NCBI RefSeq assembly: GCF_015482765.1
Contig: NZ_JADMLB010000063.1
Coordinates: forward strand, 1 to 36,742
DNA: 36,742 bases
Reading direction: 5' to 3'
Origin: Halodesulfovibrio sp.
Lineage (GTDB): Bacteria > Desulfobacterota > Desulfovibrionia > Desulfovibrionales > Desulfovibrionaceae
Both the position numbers and the translations under genes were made by a program. Below the pieces are notes generated by a model. It had not been told where the DNA came from. It did not search any database and saw nothing but the letters and a program-made list of their open reading frames with translations. Every line of letters starts with the position of its first letter. Positions within the stretch are counted from its first letter, which is position 1. Shown piece after piece: positions 28,105-36,686 of the stretch.

Positions 28105-29466
28105 ATGACGTCTCCTGTGAACAATCGCGATGGGTTCGCCACTGCTCTTGGTGTACTTACTGCGACGTTGGGCTCGGCAGTTGGCCTTGGTAACATTTGG
28201 AAATTCCCGTACATGACAGGTGAAGGCGGCGGTGCTGCTTTCCTGATCGTATATTTGCTGGCCACTCTTGTAGTTGGTCTTCCTGTAATGATTGGCGAAA
28301 TTATGCTTGGTCGTAAGGCTCGCCAGAACGCAATCGGAACATGGCATAAAATTGCTCCGGGTTCCCCGTGGTTCCTTGTAGGTTGTGGTGGTGTTCTTGC
28401 TGCTTTCTGCATTATGGCGTTCTACACAGACGTTGCAGGCTGGGTTTTTGCCTTTGTTGTAAAAGCTGCATCCGGTCAGTTGAACGGTCTGGATAAATCT
28501 GTTGGCGAAGCTGCATTCGGTTCAATGGTGTCCGACCCTATGGGCTCTCTTGCATGGCAGTGGTTTGTGCTTGCGCTTGTAGCACTTATCCTGATTGCAG
28601 GTGTTTCTAAAGGTATTGAAAAAACAACAAAAATTTTGATGCCTGTTTTGTTCCTTATGCTGTGCGCAATTTGTGTTCGCTCCCTTATGCTTCCTAAAGC
28701 TGGTGAGGGTCTTGCGTTCCTGTTTGCTCCTGACTTTTCTAAGGTAACAGTAGCTGTTGTACTTAATGCTATGGGACTTGCTTTCTTTAAGCTTTCACTT
28801 GGTATGGGTACAATGATGACCTATGGTAGTTACTTCCTTGATGAAGCAGACATCCCTAAAACTACCATGCGTGTTATGCTTGCTGACCTTACTGTATCTA
28901 TGCTTGCAGGTATTGCTATTTTCCCTGCTGTATTTAACTACGGCCTTGAGCCGACAGCTGGACCGGGCTTGCTCTTTATGACTATGCCGGCTGTATTTAG
29001 TGCGCTTCCAGCGGGTCAGATTTTTATGACTCTGTTCTTCGTACTCACATCAGTAGCAACCATTGGTGCTATGTGTTCTTTGTTCGAAGTACCGGTAGCA
29101 TTTCTTATTGAAACTATCCCGTCCTGTTCCCGTAAAGTCGCAACCATTATTGTTGCTCTGGGTATCGGGCTGTGCGGTGTGCCGGCAACGTTGTCTTTCA
29201 GTGTACTTTCTGATGTGACAATTTTCGGTAAAAACTTCTTTGATATGTACGACTTCTTGAGTTCAAACATCCTGCTCCCTTCCGGCGGTGCCTTTATATG
29301 TCTGTTCGTAGGCTGGGTATGGGGATGGGAACGTTCTAAAGAATGCCTCACCAATGGCGGTGTGCTGAAAAACGAAAGTATCTTGAAAGTCTGGTTCTTC
29401 CTTGTGAAGTACATTACTCCGATTCTTGTGTTTATCGTACTGCTTAAAGGTCTTGGCGCATTTTAG
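28105..29466 (+). CDS. Sodium-dependent transporter, neurotransmitter:sodium symporter (NSS/SNF) family
   Basis: The 453-residue protein (start at ATG 28105, with GAGGTG at 28095-28100) has the LeuT-fold signature GSAVGLGNIWKFPYMTGEGGGAAFLIVYLL, with TM1 broken at the sodium and substrate site, and the later stretch AFFKLSLGMGTMMTYGSYF in TM6. Eleven or so membrane segments are visible. Bacterial members take up amino acids such as tryptophan, tyrosine or leucine with Na+; the substrate here is unknown. It is a single gene with a terminator after it, consistent with a marine, sodium-based economy. Confidence 0.92.
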   Translation: MTSPVNNRDGFATALGVLTATLGSAVGLGNIWKFPYMTGEGGGAAFLIVYLLATLVVGLPVMIGEIMLGRKARQNAIGTWHKIAPGSPWFLVGCGGVLAAFCIMAFYTDVAGWVFAFVVKAASGQLNGLDKSVGEAAFGSMVSDPMGSLAWQWFVLALVALILIAGVSKGIEKTTKILMPVLFLMLCAICVRSLMLPKAGEGLAFLFAPDFSKVTVAVVLNAMGLAFFKLSLGMGTMMTYGSYFLDEADIPKTTMRVMLADLTVSMLAGIAIFPAVFNYGLEPTAGPGLLFMTMPAVFSALPAGQIFMTLFFVLTSVATIGAMCSLFEVPVAFLIETIPSCSRKVATIIVALGIGLCGVPATLSFSVLSDVTIFGKNFFDMYDFLSSNILLPSGGAFICLFVGWVWGWERSKECLTNGGVLKNESILKVWFFLVKYITPILVFIVLLKGLGAF

Positions 29467-29524
29467 ATAAAGCGTACCTAGTGTGCGGTGTGTATGCATC
29501 GTACCTCAGCCCTTATGACGATAG

Positions 29525-29556
29525 AAGGCTGCCCTGATTCAGGGCAGCCTTTTTTG
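29525..29556 (+). terminator. Intrinsic terminator after the NSS transporter
   Basis: AAGGCTGCCCTG (29525-29536), loop ATT, the perfect complement at 29540-29551, then T. Confidence 0.93.
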
Positions 29557-29648
29557 TGGGCTGGGAGTTTTTCTATAACTGCATTTCATCCTGCGTGAGT
29601 CCTTGGTAAGGTGGACAGATTCTCGACCATTAAACAGCGGGACGTAGT

Positions 29649-32600
29649 ATGTCGAAAAAGCCAGCAGATGATGCCAATAACCCTACATGGTATAAGGATG
29701 CAATCATATATGAATTGCATATTAAGTCGTTTAACGATTCCACAGGAAGCGGGAAAGGGGACATCGTAGGCGTTATTGAAAAGCTTGATTACTTACAGGA
29801 TCTCGGGATTACCGCAATCTGGCTTTTACCTTTCTTCCCATCGCCTTTAAGAGATGACGGCTACGATATACAGGATTACATGAATGTGAATCCTGATTAC
29901 GGAACCATTCAGGATATACGTAGGCTTATTCGTGAAGCGCACAAGCGTGGTTTACGTGTGATTATTGAACTTGTTCTGAATCACACTTCAGATCAGCATG
30001 AATGGTTCAAGCGTGCTCGTCAGGCTCCGGCTGGCTCATCACATCGGAATTTTTATGTATGGAGTGACACTCCGGAAAAATATCAGGATGCGCGGATAAT
30101 TTTTAAAGATTTCGAGCCATCAAACTGGAGTTGGGACCCTGTTGCCAATGCCTATTACTGGCATAGGTTTTATCATCATCAACCGGACTTGAACTATGAA
30201 AATCCTCAGGTACATAAAGCTGTATTCAAGGTCTTTGATTTTTGGTTTAAAATGGGGGTTGATGGCGTTCGGTTAGATGCTGTTCCGTACTTGTACGAAG
30301 AAGAAGGTACAAACTGCGAAAATCTTCCAAAGACATTTTCTTTTCTAAAAAAGCTTCGGGCGCGTCTTGACCTGAAATATGAGGGACGGATGCTGCTTGC
30401 AGAGGCAAATCAGTGGCCTGAGGATGCTGCTGAATATTTCGGCGATGGCGATGCCTGCCATATGTCATTTCATTTCCCGTTGATGCCGCGAATGTTTATG
30501 GCTCTTGAAATGGAAGATCGATTTCCCATTGTGGATATTTTGGAGCAGACACCGGATATCCCTGAGAGCGCGCAGTGGGCTATTTTTTTACGAAATCATG
30601 ACGAGCTGACTCTAGAGATGGTGACGGATGAAGAGCGGGATTACATGTACAGGATGTATGCCCGTGATCCGAAGAGTCGAATTAATTTGGGTATCCGGCG
30701 CAGACTGGCTCCGTTGCTGGGTAACGATCGGCGCAAGATAGAGTTGATGAATGTATTGCTTTTTTCCATGCCCGGGACTCCCGTTCTTTATTACGGTGAT
30801 GAAATTTGCATGGGCGACAACTATTATCTTGGTGATCGGGATGGTGTTCGCACTCCTATGCAGTGGAGTGCGGATAGAAATGCAGGATTTTCACGCTCAA
30901 ATCCTCAAAGCCTATATCTTCCGGTTATTATAGATCCTGAATATCATTATGAAGCTGTGAATGTTGAAACAGCGCAAAGTAATAAATCATCACTTTTCTG
31001 GTGGATGAAAGGGATGATTGCAATGCGTAAAAAGCATCCAGCTTTTGCCCGCGGTGATGTAACCTTTCTCATGCCGGACAACCACAGAGTTCTTGCCTTT
31101 ATCCGCTCCTATCAGGATGAAAATGTTTTGATTGTCTGTAATCTATCTCGCTTTCCGCAAGCAGCTTCATTGGATTTGGCTGGCTTTGAAGGATGTGAAC
31201 CTATTGAACTTATGTCGCATACCAAGTTTCCCATGATTCGTACTGCGATGTATGACCTTACTTTGAACCCACATGGGTATTTTATGTTCAGACTGCATCG
31301 TAACGTTGCAGAAGAGGTTGCACGCTCGGAAGGTGTCCCTGTTGTGACGGCATCAACCACGGTTAACATGTTTGATGCAGAGTTCAGGCTCGGTCTTGAA
31401 AGTATTTTGCCGGCATATTTTATTCGCAGGAATAAGTTGTTGTCACCCACAGCCATATTGCGAGAAATTTCCATTCGTGAAGCACTTCCTTTTGGTAATG
31501 AAACCCAGCAGTGCTGGCTTCTTATTGTAGAAGTACGCTTTATGCAGCAGCCCCCAGAGTTATATACGTTGTTTGTGAGCAGGGTAGAAGGAAAGGATGC
31601 TACAGATGTGGTAACAGCACGGACACCGGAGTTGATATGTACCATTGAAGGCGGAGGTGAACCCGCAGCGCTTGTAGAAGGTTTTATAGAAGGGTGGAGC
31701 TGTGCTTCTTTCATCAATTTGTACAAGCAGGTAAAAACTGTTTCAGGTAGAAACGGTATTTTCTCTGTTCTGCAAGACAGGCGCAGGCTTCCTGTTTTTA
31801 AAGAATGTTTTGGCTGGTGGAAAGAGTATCCGGAATCAAGTGCTGTGGTTTGCGGTGATGATTTGTTTTTTAGAATGTATCGGAGGCTGAGTGACGGAAT
31901 AAATCCTGATGCTGAAATGTTGGAGCATCTATCAGTCCGATGCGGCTTTCCAAACGTTCCCCGTTTTTTTGGTGCTGTGAAGTATAAAGGAAGTCAGGGA
32001 AATGAGCACTATATAGGAGCATATAGTCAGTATACGCATGGTGAATCTGATGTGCAGCAGATGGTGGTCGATAGTGTAACGAGGTTTTATGAAGGCCGCC
32101 TTGCTATCGATACAAGGATTGAAAAAGCTCCTGAAGAATTGGATGGTGATGTTTTTGAAATTGCCTTTGAGCGGCCTGCCATAAATAATGCGGAAGTGCT
32201 GACAGAGCCTGATGTTACGGTATTTACGCTTCTTGGAAAGCGACTGGGAGAAATGCATCTTGCTTTGGGAAGAAGCGGTACCAGCAAAGATTTTGCACCG
32301 GAGGCGTACTCAAAGCTATATGCCCGTTCTGTGTATCAAAGTGTGCAAAGTGTTGTGAAACGAACAATAGACAGGCTGCATAGAAAGCGTGGTGAGTTGG
32401 ACAGCAGCGTAATTCCTTATGTTGATGATGTCGTAGCCAGCAAGCAAAAACTGTTGGGAGATGCAAAAGAGTTCCTTGACCATAAATACAGTTGTCAAAA
32501 AATACGGTTGCATGGAAATTTATACCTTCGAAGGATTTTTTACACAGGTAAGGATTTCTTGTTTGTTAATTTTGAAGGGCAGAAGCATAAATCGTTTACT

Positions 32601-32981
32601 GCTCGCAGGTTGAAGGACAGTAGTTTGCGTGATGTGGTGGATGTACTTGATTCATTACAGTACACCGCATTGCATGTCCTTGAGCGTGCTTCGTTTATTC
32701 GTCCTGAAGATAAGGATAATTTAGAACTTTGGGCAGAAGTCTGGCGGCGAAACGCAGGTGGAGTCTTGCTGCGTAGCTATGCAGAAACAGTACAGGGAAG
32801 CAAACTGTTACCCAAAGATGCTGATGCGTTTCGATGCATGCTGGATGTTTTTTGTGTGCAGCGCAAGTTTGTTGATCTTCGGCAGTTTGAAAACATGGAA
32901 CCTGAAGAGCTTACGATAATTTTAAAAAGTATTCTGAATATTCATTGTCCTCAATCCGCAAAAGCTTGCAAAAGAACCTGA
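29649..32981 (+). CDS. treS: Trehalose synthase (TreS) fused to a degenerate maltokinase-like domain
   Basis: The 1110-residue protein has two parts. Residues 1-550 are a GH13 trehalose synthase that interconverts maltose and trehalose: YKDAIIYELHIKSFNDS, the nucleophile D210 (GVRLDAVPYL), the acid/base E252 (LLAEANQWP) and D318 (LRNHDELT) are all intact. From about 560 to 1105 the chain follows the maltokinase fold found in TreS-Mak fusions. The kinase core, normally HGDLHLGQ and DFEG, reads HGNLYLRR (H955 to R962) and NFEG (N974). The catalytic Asp, the metal ligands and neighbouring residues are thus replaced, so the kinase is probably inactive. The protein likely acts in compatible-solute metabolism. 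It is a single gene with its own terminator; no glgE or glgB adjoins. Confidence 0.92.
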   Translation: MSKKPADDANNPTWYKDAIIYELHIKSFNDSTGSGKGDIVGVIEKLDYLQDLGITAIWLLPFFPSPLRDDGYDIQDYMNVNPDYGTIQDIRRLIREAHKRGLRVIIELVLNHTSDQHEWFKRARQAPAGSSHRNFYVWSDTPEKYQDARIIFKDFEPSNWSWDPVANAYYWHRFYHHQPDLNYENPQVHKAVFKVFDFWFKMGVDGVRLDAVPYLYEEEGTNCENLPKTFSFLKKLRARLDLKYEGRMLLAEANQWPEDAAEYFGDGDACHMSFHFPLMPRMFMALEMEDRFPIVDILEQTPDIPESAQWAIFLRNHDELTLEMVTDEERDYMYRMYARDPKSRINLGIRRRLAPLLGNDRRKIELMNVLLFSMPGTPVLYYGDEICMGDNYYLGDRDGVRTPMQWSADRNAGFSRSNPQSLYLPVIIDPEYHYEAVNVETAQSNKSSLFWWMKGMIAMRKKHPAFARGDVTFLMPDNHRVLAFIRSYQDENVLIVCNLSRFPQAASLDLAGFEGCEPIELMSHTKFPMIRTAMYDLTLNPHGYFMFRLHRNVAEEVARSEGVPVVTASTTVNMFDAEFRLGLESILPAYFIRRNKLLSPTAILREISIREALPFGNETQQCWLLIVEVRFMQQPPELYTLFVSRVEGKDATDVVTARTPELICTIEGGGEPAALVEGFIEGWSCASFINLYKQVKTVSGRNGIFSVLQDRRRLPVFKECFGWWKEYPESSAVVCGDDLFFRMYRRLSDGINPDAEMLEHLSVRCGFPNVPRFFGAVKYKGSQGNEHYIGAYSQYTHGESDVQQMVVDSVTRFYEGRLAIDTRIEKAPEELDGDVFEIAFERPAINNAEVLTEPDVTVFTLLGKRLGEMHLALGRSGTSKDFAPEAYSKLYARSVYQSVQSVVKRTIDRLHRKRGELDSSVIPYVDDVVASKQKLLGDAKEFLDHKYSCQKIRLHGNLYLRRIFYTGKDFLFVNFEGQKHKSFTARRLKDSSLRDVVDVLDSLQYTALHVLERASFIRPEDKDNLELWAEVWRRNAGGVLLRSYAETVQGSKLLPKDADAFRCMLDVFCVQRKFVDLRQFENMEPEELTIILKSILNIHCPQSAKACKRT

Positions 32982-32996
32982 TGTTACCCACATAAT

Positions 32997-33035
32997 AAAA
33001 AAGAGCCTGCATATGTATTATGCAGGCTCTTTTTT
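32997..33035. terminator. Bidirectional terminator between treS and moaE
   Basis: AAGAGCCTGCATA (33001-33013), loop TGTAT, and the complement at 33019-33031, flanked by A and T runs on both sides, so it can serve the convergent treS and moaE-like genes. Confidence 0.92.
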
Positions 33036-33150
33036 ATTGGAATAAATTTTGCAAATTTTCCTATAGTAAGGTGTATCCGGAAAAAAGTGTCATTTTCTTG
33101 AATGATCTTTGCCGGAACCTAGTGGAAAGCGGAAAATTGCCGATTGTTAC

Positions 33151-33513
33151 TTAGGCAAAAATTTCTTCTTTTGTTACTGCTTCAGATTTAATTCTGTCGA
33201 GCAGCTCCGCAAGAGTGGCTTTTACGTTTTCTCGGATATCGCCTGCAACAATGAGGTACATTACATCGTCACCGGGAGTGAAGTCGCCTTCATATGCCTC
33301 GGTAATGATGCGGTAAATACCTTCATTTTGTTCAAGTTCTTTACGGATACTTTCAATTTTATCGTAGTCATGACGGACACGGATTGCTTTAACTTCTCGT
33401 CGGTCTTTGCGAGACCAGCCGCGTACTGTTCCGTTATGAATAAGTGTCATGCCGACATTTTCGGCAAAACCCGGGTCTTTTTTCAGTTCAGCCAGAGTTC
33501 TGGTAATGTCCAT
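33151..33513 (-). CDS. MoaE-like molybdopterin synthase catalytic subunit (divergent)
   Basis: The 120-residue product (start at 33511-33513, with GGGAGGA just upstream on the minus strand) has the MoaE layout: VGMTLIHNGTVRGWSRKD in the N-terminal part with the conserved Arg pair, GDDVMYLIVAGDIRENVKATLAELLDRIK in the core, and a C-terminus with two lysines K109 and K115. In E. coli MoaE the active lysines are 7 apart (119 and 126); here they are 6 apart and the Trp before the second is Thr. MoaE puts the two sulfurs on the molybdopterin precursor. No other molybdenum cofactor genes adjoin. The assignment is likely, with some chance that this is a related non-catalytic protein. Confidence 0.75.
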   Translation of the reverse strand: MDITRTLAELKKDPGFAENVGMTLIHNGTVRGWSRKDRREVKAIRVRHDYDKIESIRKELEQNEGIYRIITEAYEGDFTPGDDVMYLIVAGDIRENVKATLAELLDRIKSEAVTKEEIFA

Positions 33514-33546
33514 AAGTCCTCCCAAAAGTAATGGTGAAAGGTAGAT

Positions 33547-36159
33547 ATGCCTCATTTATCAAACTTGCTCAACAAACTTCCTATGTTTCAGGAATCGCGC
33601 ATGGTGGCTACCGGCTACGGCATGTGGGTTAGTTGGAACGGTGAACTTAATCCGGCAGTAGTGCAGACCTTGCAGGACTACGGTGGGTTACAGGTAGGTG
33701 TTGATAGAGATCAAGCCCTGTGGTTTTTCTTTAGCTCAGACGCGTTTCTGGCTGCTGCCAGATTGAGCGTGTGGGCAAAGTTTAATTCTCTTCAGTTATA
33801 TGCACAATTGCTTCCTGCAAAATTGCTTTTCAGTCCGAAACGGGAAATTTCATTTTCTGTAGAACCTGCACTTATGGCGCAATCCGTTATTGTTCCGGAC
33901 AGCTGCCAAATCCTTGTCCATCCAAAGTGTCGGAATGAAGGAAGGGGGCTTCCGGGGCTTACGTTTAAGCCGGAAGGCTCTCGTTCTGGTTTAGCTCCTG
34001 TTGAATGGACATCTCTTATGGTTGACCCGCGGCTTCCGTATCAGTCTTCGTTAGGCTGGTATGGCGTAATTAAGCCATTGGGTAATTCCATGGAGAAAAA
34101 TTTTCTCGAAAGTTGGCGTAGCTATGCTTCAGAGGTTAAAACCTTATTTGAAAAGCTTAAGATTAAATTTCTTGTTCAGGATAGTTACTTAGTTTTTCAA
34201 CTCGAAAACCTGCAGATGCTCAGGCAGTGGACGCGCGAACATCTTTTGCTGGTAGATAAGCTGAAAAGCACGAAGCGGGAAGTTTACTGGCCTGCGGTTG
34301 TTGCTGTGACCAACAAACGCGGTTTAAACTTTACGCCGGATCTTCCTAAAAAGATGGCGTTGGATTGGAACCAGCTTGTTCCGGATTTCCCTCATATGAG
34401 TTTTCGATCCGGTTACTTACTTGGCCGTTCATTTGAAGTGCATGATGTTAACTTTTCGTTAGATGCCAGCAGCGTGGATGACTGGTGTAAAGTCACGTTG
34501 ACTGTTGATCACTCAGAAGAAAGCGGTATTTTGCCTGTTCAAGTTTCAAAGCACCTTGTCGCAGGCAACCATGATCATTGCTTTTATTGTGGGATGCGTT
34601 CACATGCTTCGCATGAATGCCCAACTCGATCACTTTCTAAGTTAGCCCCAAAAGTTTGGCATGAGCTTTCTAAGTTAAATTTTGAAGAATTTAATAACGG
34701 GTTCGAAGAGATTGAGTCCAAACTTGGTAAAGATGATGTAGAAGCGTTGAAGCTGATTCAAACGTCCAAAGGGCATGATGGTGTTTTGCTTAACGCTGTA
34801 TACGGAGTAAACCAAATTTCTCAACTCCGAATGATGCAACATTTGTGGGTTTGCCGCGGGAAAGATTTTGCAAAAGGTTTAGATGAAGTTGTTCCTCGCG
34901 ATGACAACCCTGTATGGAGCGCGCTGTCGTACGTTCTTTCAGGTGATTTGCAGGTGGCAGACAGAGAGTTGGCAAACTTGGCAATTCGGGCACCGCGTGA
35001 TGCCCGCCCGCGAATGCTGGCAGGTTTTGTAGCTATGGAGCGTGGTGATTATCACAAAGCCATGATGATGTGGAAAGAAGCGGAAATTCTTTCCGGCCCT
35101 ATGATGAAGCAAGCGTACTGCGTGTTTTTACAGGCACGTTTGCTGGAGTACACTGCACAGTATCAACAGGCTTCTGATTTATATAGCCGTGTGTTGCGCA
35201 TGTGCCCGACGCTGCAGGACGCTCAATATCGCAAGTCTGTTTGTCAGGTCAAAATTGGTTTTGCTGAACAGGCAATGTCATCGTTGATTGCTCTTGTTGA
35301 AAAAACTCCGCATTACTTTAACCGTGTATTAATCGATCCAGAAATGGAGCGAGGACATATTCAGGTTCTTTCTGCACTATATGCACCATGGATAGAGGCT
35401 GAAAGTCAGGTTGAAAAAGCTGTCGAGGCTCTCGAAGGACTCAAAAAAGAAGTTCATGAGTGGTTCGATGAAAGTGATCCATTTTTTGTCAAAAGCATGA
35501 AGCGAATAGAGCAGATGACCGCCGCCACAGATATAAAGAACTATGTTTCGTTTATGTTGATTTTGCATGGCTGCAAAAATCTGACAAAAGATCTGGATAG
35601 ATATATCACGAAAGAGGCTTCGGAGCTGAAGAAGAAATTTCAGGACCAACGTGAACGCTTGCATTATATCCGTGAGGAAGCAGCTTGGTTCCCATTCCCG
35701 CGTGCTCTTGTTGAGTTTAATAAAAACTACAATGTATGTGCGGCAAATATTAAATGGGCATTAAAAACACATTTTCAGGTTGCTGACATCTTTAAAAAAG
35801 CACAGGCCGTAGCTGAAACTGAAGCAAAACGTCTTGAGAAGCTTGAAAAGCGATTGAAATTTTTAAAAGTTGTTCGTGATTCTACATTGTTTATGTTGAT
35901 AATGGCACGCACATTCTTTTGGGTTGAAGTCGCCTTTATGTGTATTGTTGTTGTAGCCTTACCGCTTTCGATGTTCTATGGAGAGCAATCGGGAATGGAG
36001 TGGGCTACCGGACTTTTGTTTAAGGAAAAGTGGGACATCCAAAAGCAGTTGATTCTAGGATTTTCAATTTTTGCGATTATCGTCTCGTGTTTCCGAACTG
36101 TCATTGTCTTCGATAAAGTTCGTGAAAAGTACTTTAATAAGGCTCGAGGGCTAGCTTGA
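33547..36159 (+). CDS. Large protein with CCHC zinc knuckle, TPR repeats and C-terminal membrane segments, function unknown
   Basis: I do not recognise a named family. The 870-residue product starts at ATG 33547 after GAAAGG, 33 bases from the divergent moaE-like gene. Residues 1-340 are a globular part with no motif I know. C345, C348, H353 and C358 form a CX2CX4HX4C zinc knuckle, rare in bacteria. Residues about 440-600 look like TPR helices (ARPRMLAGFVAMERGDYHKA, LEYTAQYQQASDLYSRVLRM). Residues about 620-780 are helical and charged, probably coiled coil. The C-terminus has two membrane segments (about 785-815 and 835-860). No signal peptide is seen, so most of the protein should face the cytoplasm. 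A scaffold or nucleic-acid-binding role is possible but unproven. Confidence 0.85.
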   Translation: MPHLSNLLNKLPMFQESRMVATGYGMWVSWNGELNPAVVQTLQDYGGLQVGVDRDQALWFFFSSDAFLAAARLSVWAKFNSLQLYAQLLPAKLLFSPKREISFSVEPALMAQSVIVPDSCQILVHPKCRNEGRGLPGLTFKPEGSRSGLAPVEWTSLMVDPRLPYQSSLGWYGVIKPLGNSMEKNFLESWRSYASEVKTLFEKLKIKFLVQDSYLVFQLENLQMLRQWTREHLLLVDKLKSTKREVYWPAVVAVTNKRGLNFTPDLPKKMALDWNQLVPDFPHMSFRSGYLLGRSFEVHDVNFSLDASSVDDWCKVTLTVDHSEESGILPVQVSKHLVAGNHDHCFYCGMRSHASHECPTRSLSKLAPKVWHELSKLNFEEFNNGFEEIESKLGKDDVEALKLIQTSKGHDGVLLNAVYGVNQISQLRMMQHLWVCRGKDFAKGLDEVVPRDDNPVWSALSYVLSGDLQVADRELANLAIRAPRDARPRMLAGFVAMERGDYHKAMMMWKEAEILSGPMMKQAYCVFLQARLLEYTAQYQQASDLYSRVLRMCPTLQDAQYRKSVCQVKIGFAEQAMSSLIALVEKTPHYFNRVLIDPEMERGHIQVLSALYAPWIEAESQVEKAVEALEGLKKEVHEWFDESDPFFVKSMKRIEQMTAATDIKNYVSFMLILHGCKNLTKDLDRYITKEASELKKKFQDQRERLHYIREEAAWFPFPRALVEFNKNYNVCAANIKWALKTHFQVADIFKKAQAVAETEAKRLEKLEKRLKFLKVVRDSTLFMLIMARTFFWVEVAFMCIVVVALPLSMFYGEQSGMEWATGLLFKEKWDIQKQLILGFSIFAIIVSCFRTVIVFDKVREKYFNKARGLA

Positions 36160-36185
36160 TTCCAAGCAGTTTTTTTAGGGCATAT

Positions 36186-36217
36186 ATCCCCCGTACAATG
36201 TGCGGGGGATTTTTTTA
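36186..36217 (+). terminator. Intrinsic terminator after the zinc-knuckle/TPR gene
   Basis: ATCCCCCG (36186-36193) pairs with CGGGGGAT (36103+83 to 36110+100, that is 36203-36210), followed by a run of T. Confidence 0.88.
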
Positions 36218-36382
36218 TCATTATATATAGGTGACGGAGGAATGACTGAGGACGATGAAGTCTCGTTATCTAAAGGTAGAAGGAGAGTGAGCTTGATGAG
36301 TTACTAACTTGCGATGTGTCCGTGTAGTGGCTGGAAAGAACAGTTCTTGAATAGAGAGAAGAGAGAAAAAGTGAGTAGACGC

Positions 36383-36411
36383 AAAAAAAGCCAGTTCAAT
36401 GAACTGGCTTT
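36383..36411 (-). terminator. Terminator of the tRNA operon
   Basis: On the minus strand, AAAGCCAGTTC (36411-36401), loop ATT, GAACTGGCTTT (36397-36387) and further T. It lies just downstream of the last tRNA-Gly. Confidence 0.9.
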
Positions 36412-36420
36412 AAAAGCATT

Positions 36421-36495
36421 TGGAGCGGGAAACGAGATTTGAACTCGCGACTCCAACCTTGGCAAGGTTGTACTCTACCACTGAGTTATTCCCGC
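36421..36495 (-). tRNA. tRNA-Gly (anticodon GCC)
   Basis: Read on the minus strand this 75-base gene folds as a full cloverleaf: acceptor GCGGGAA with TTCCCGC, anticodon loop with GCC, T loop GTTCAAATC, and encoded CCA end. It is the last gene of the tRNA array. Confidence 0.97.
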
Positions 36496-36502
36496 TTTTG
36501 AA

Positions 36503-36577
36503 TGGAGGCGACATCCGGATTTGAACCGGAGAATGGAGATTTTGCAGACCTCTGCCTTACCGCTTGGCCATGTCGCC
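36503..36577 (-). tRNA. tRNA-Cys (anticodon GCA)
   Basis: Minus strand, 75 bases: acceptor GGCGACA with TGTCGCC, anticodon loop CTGCAAA with GCA, T arm TCCGGTTCAAATCCGGA, and encoded CCA. It is 7 bases upstream of the first listed tRNA-Gly. Confidence 0.97.
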
Positions 36578-36604
36578 TCAAAAGGAAAATTCTAAATTTT
36601 TTAG

Positions 36605-36679
36605 TGGAGCGGGAAACGAGATTTGAACTCGCGACTCCAACCTTGGCAAGGTTGTACTCTACCACTGAGTTATTCCCGC
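36605..36679 (-). tRNA. tRNA-Gly (anticodon GCC), second copy
   Basis: Minus strand, identical to the gene at 36421-36495 through the 75 bases, at a distance of 184 bases, so it results from a tandem duplication. Confidence 0.97.
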
Positions 36680-36686
36680 TCTTGAG

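Noticed and set aside
36242-36307. A 21-codon frame (starts MTEDDEVSLSKG) after GGAGG
   Set aside because: The ribosome binding site is one base from the ATG, too close, and there is no sign of conservation.
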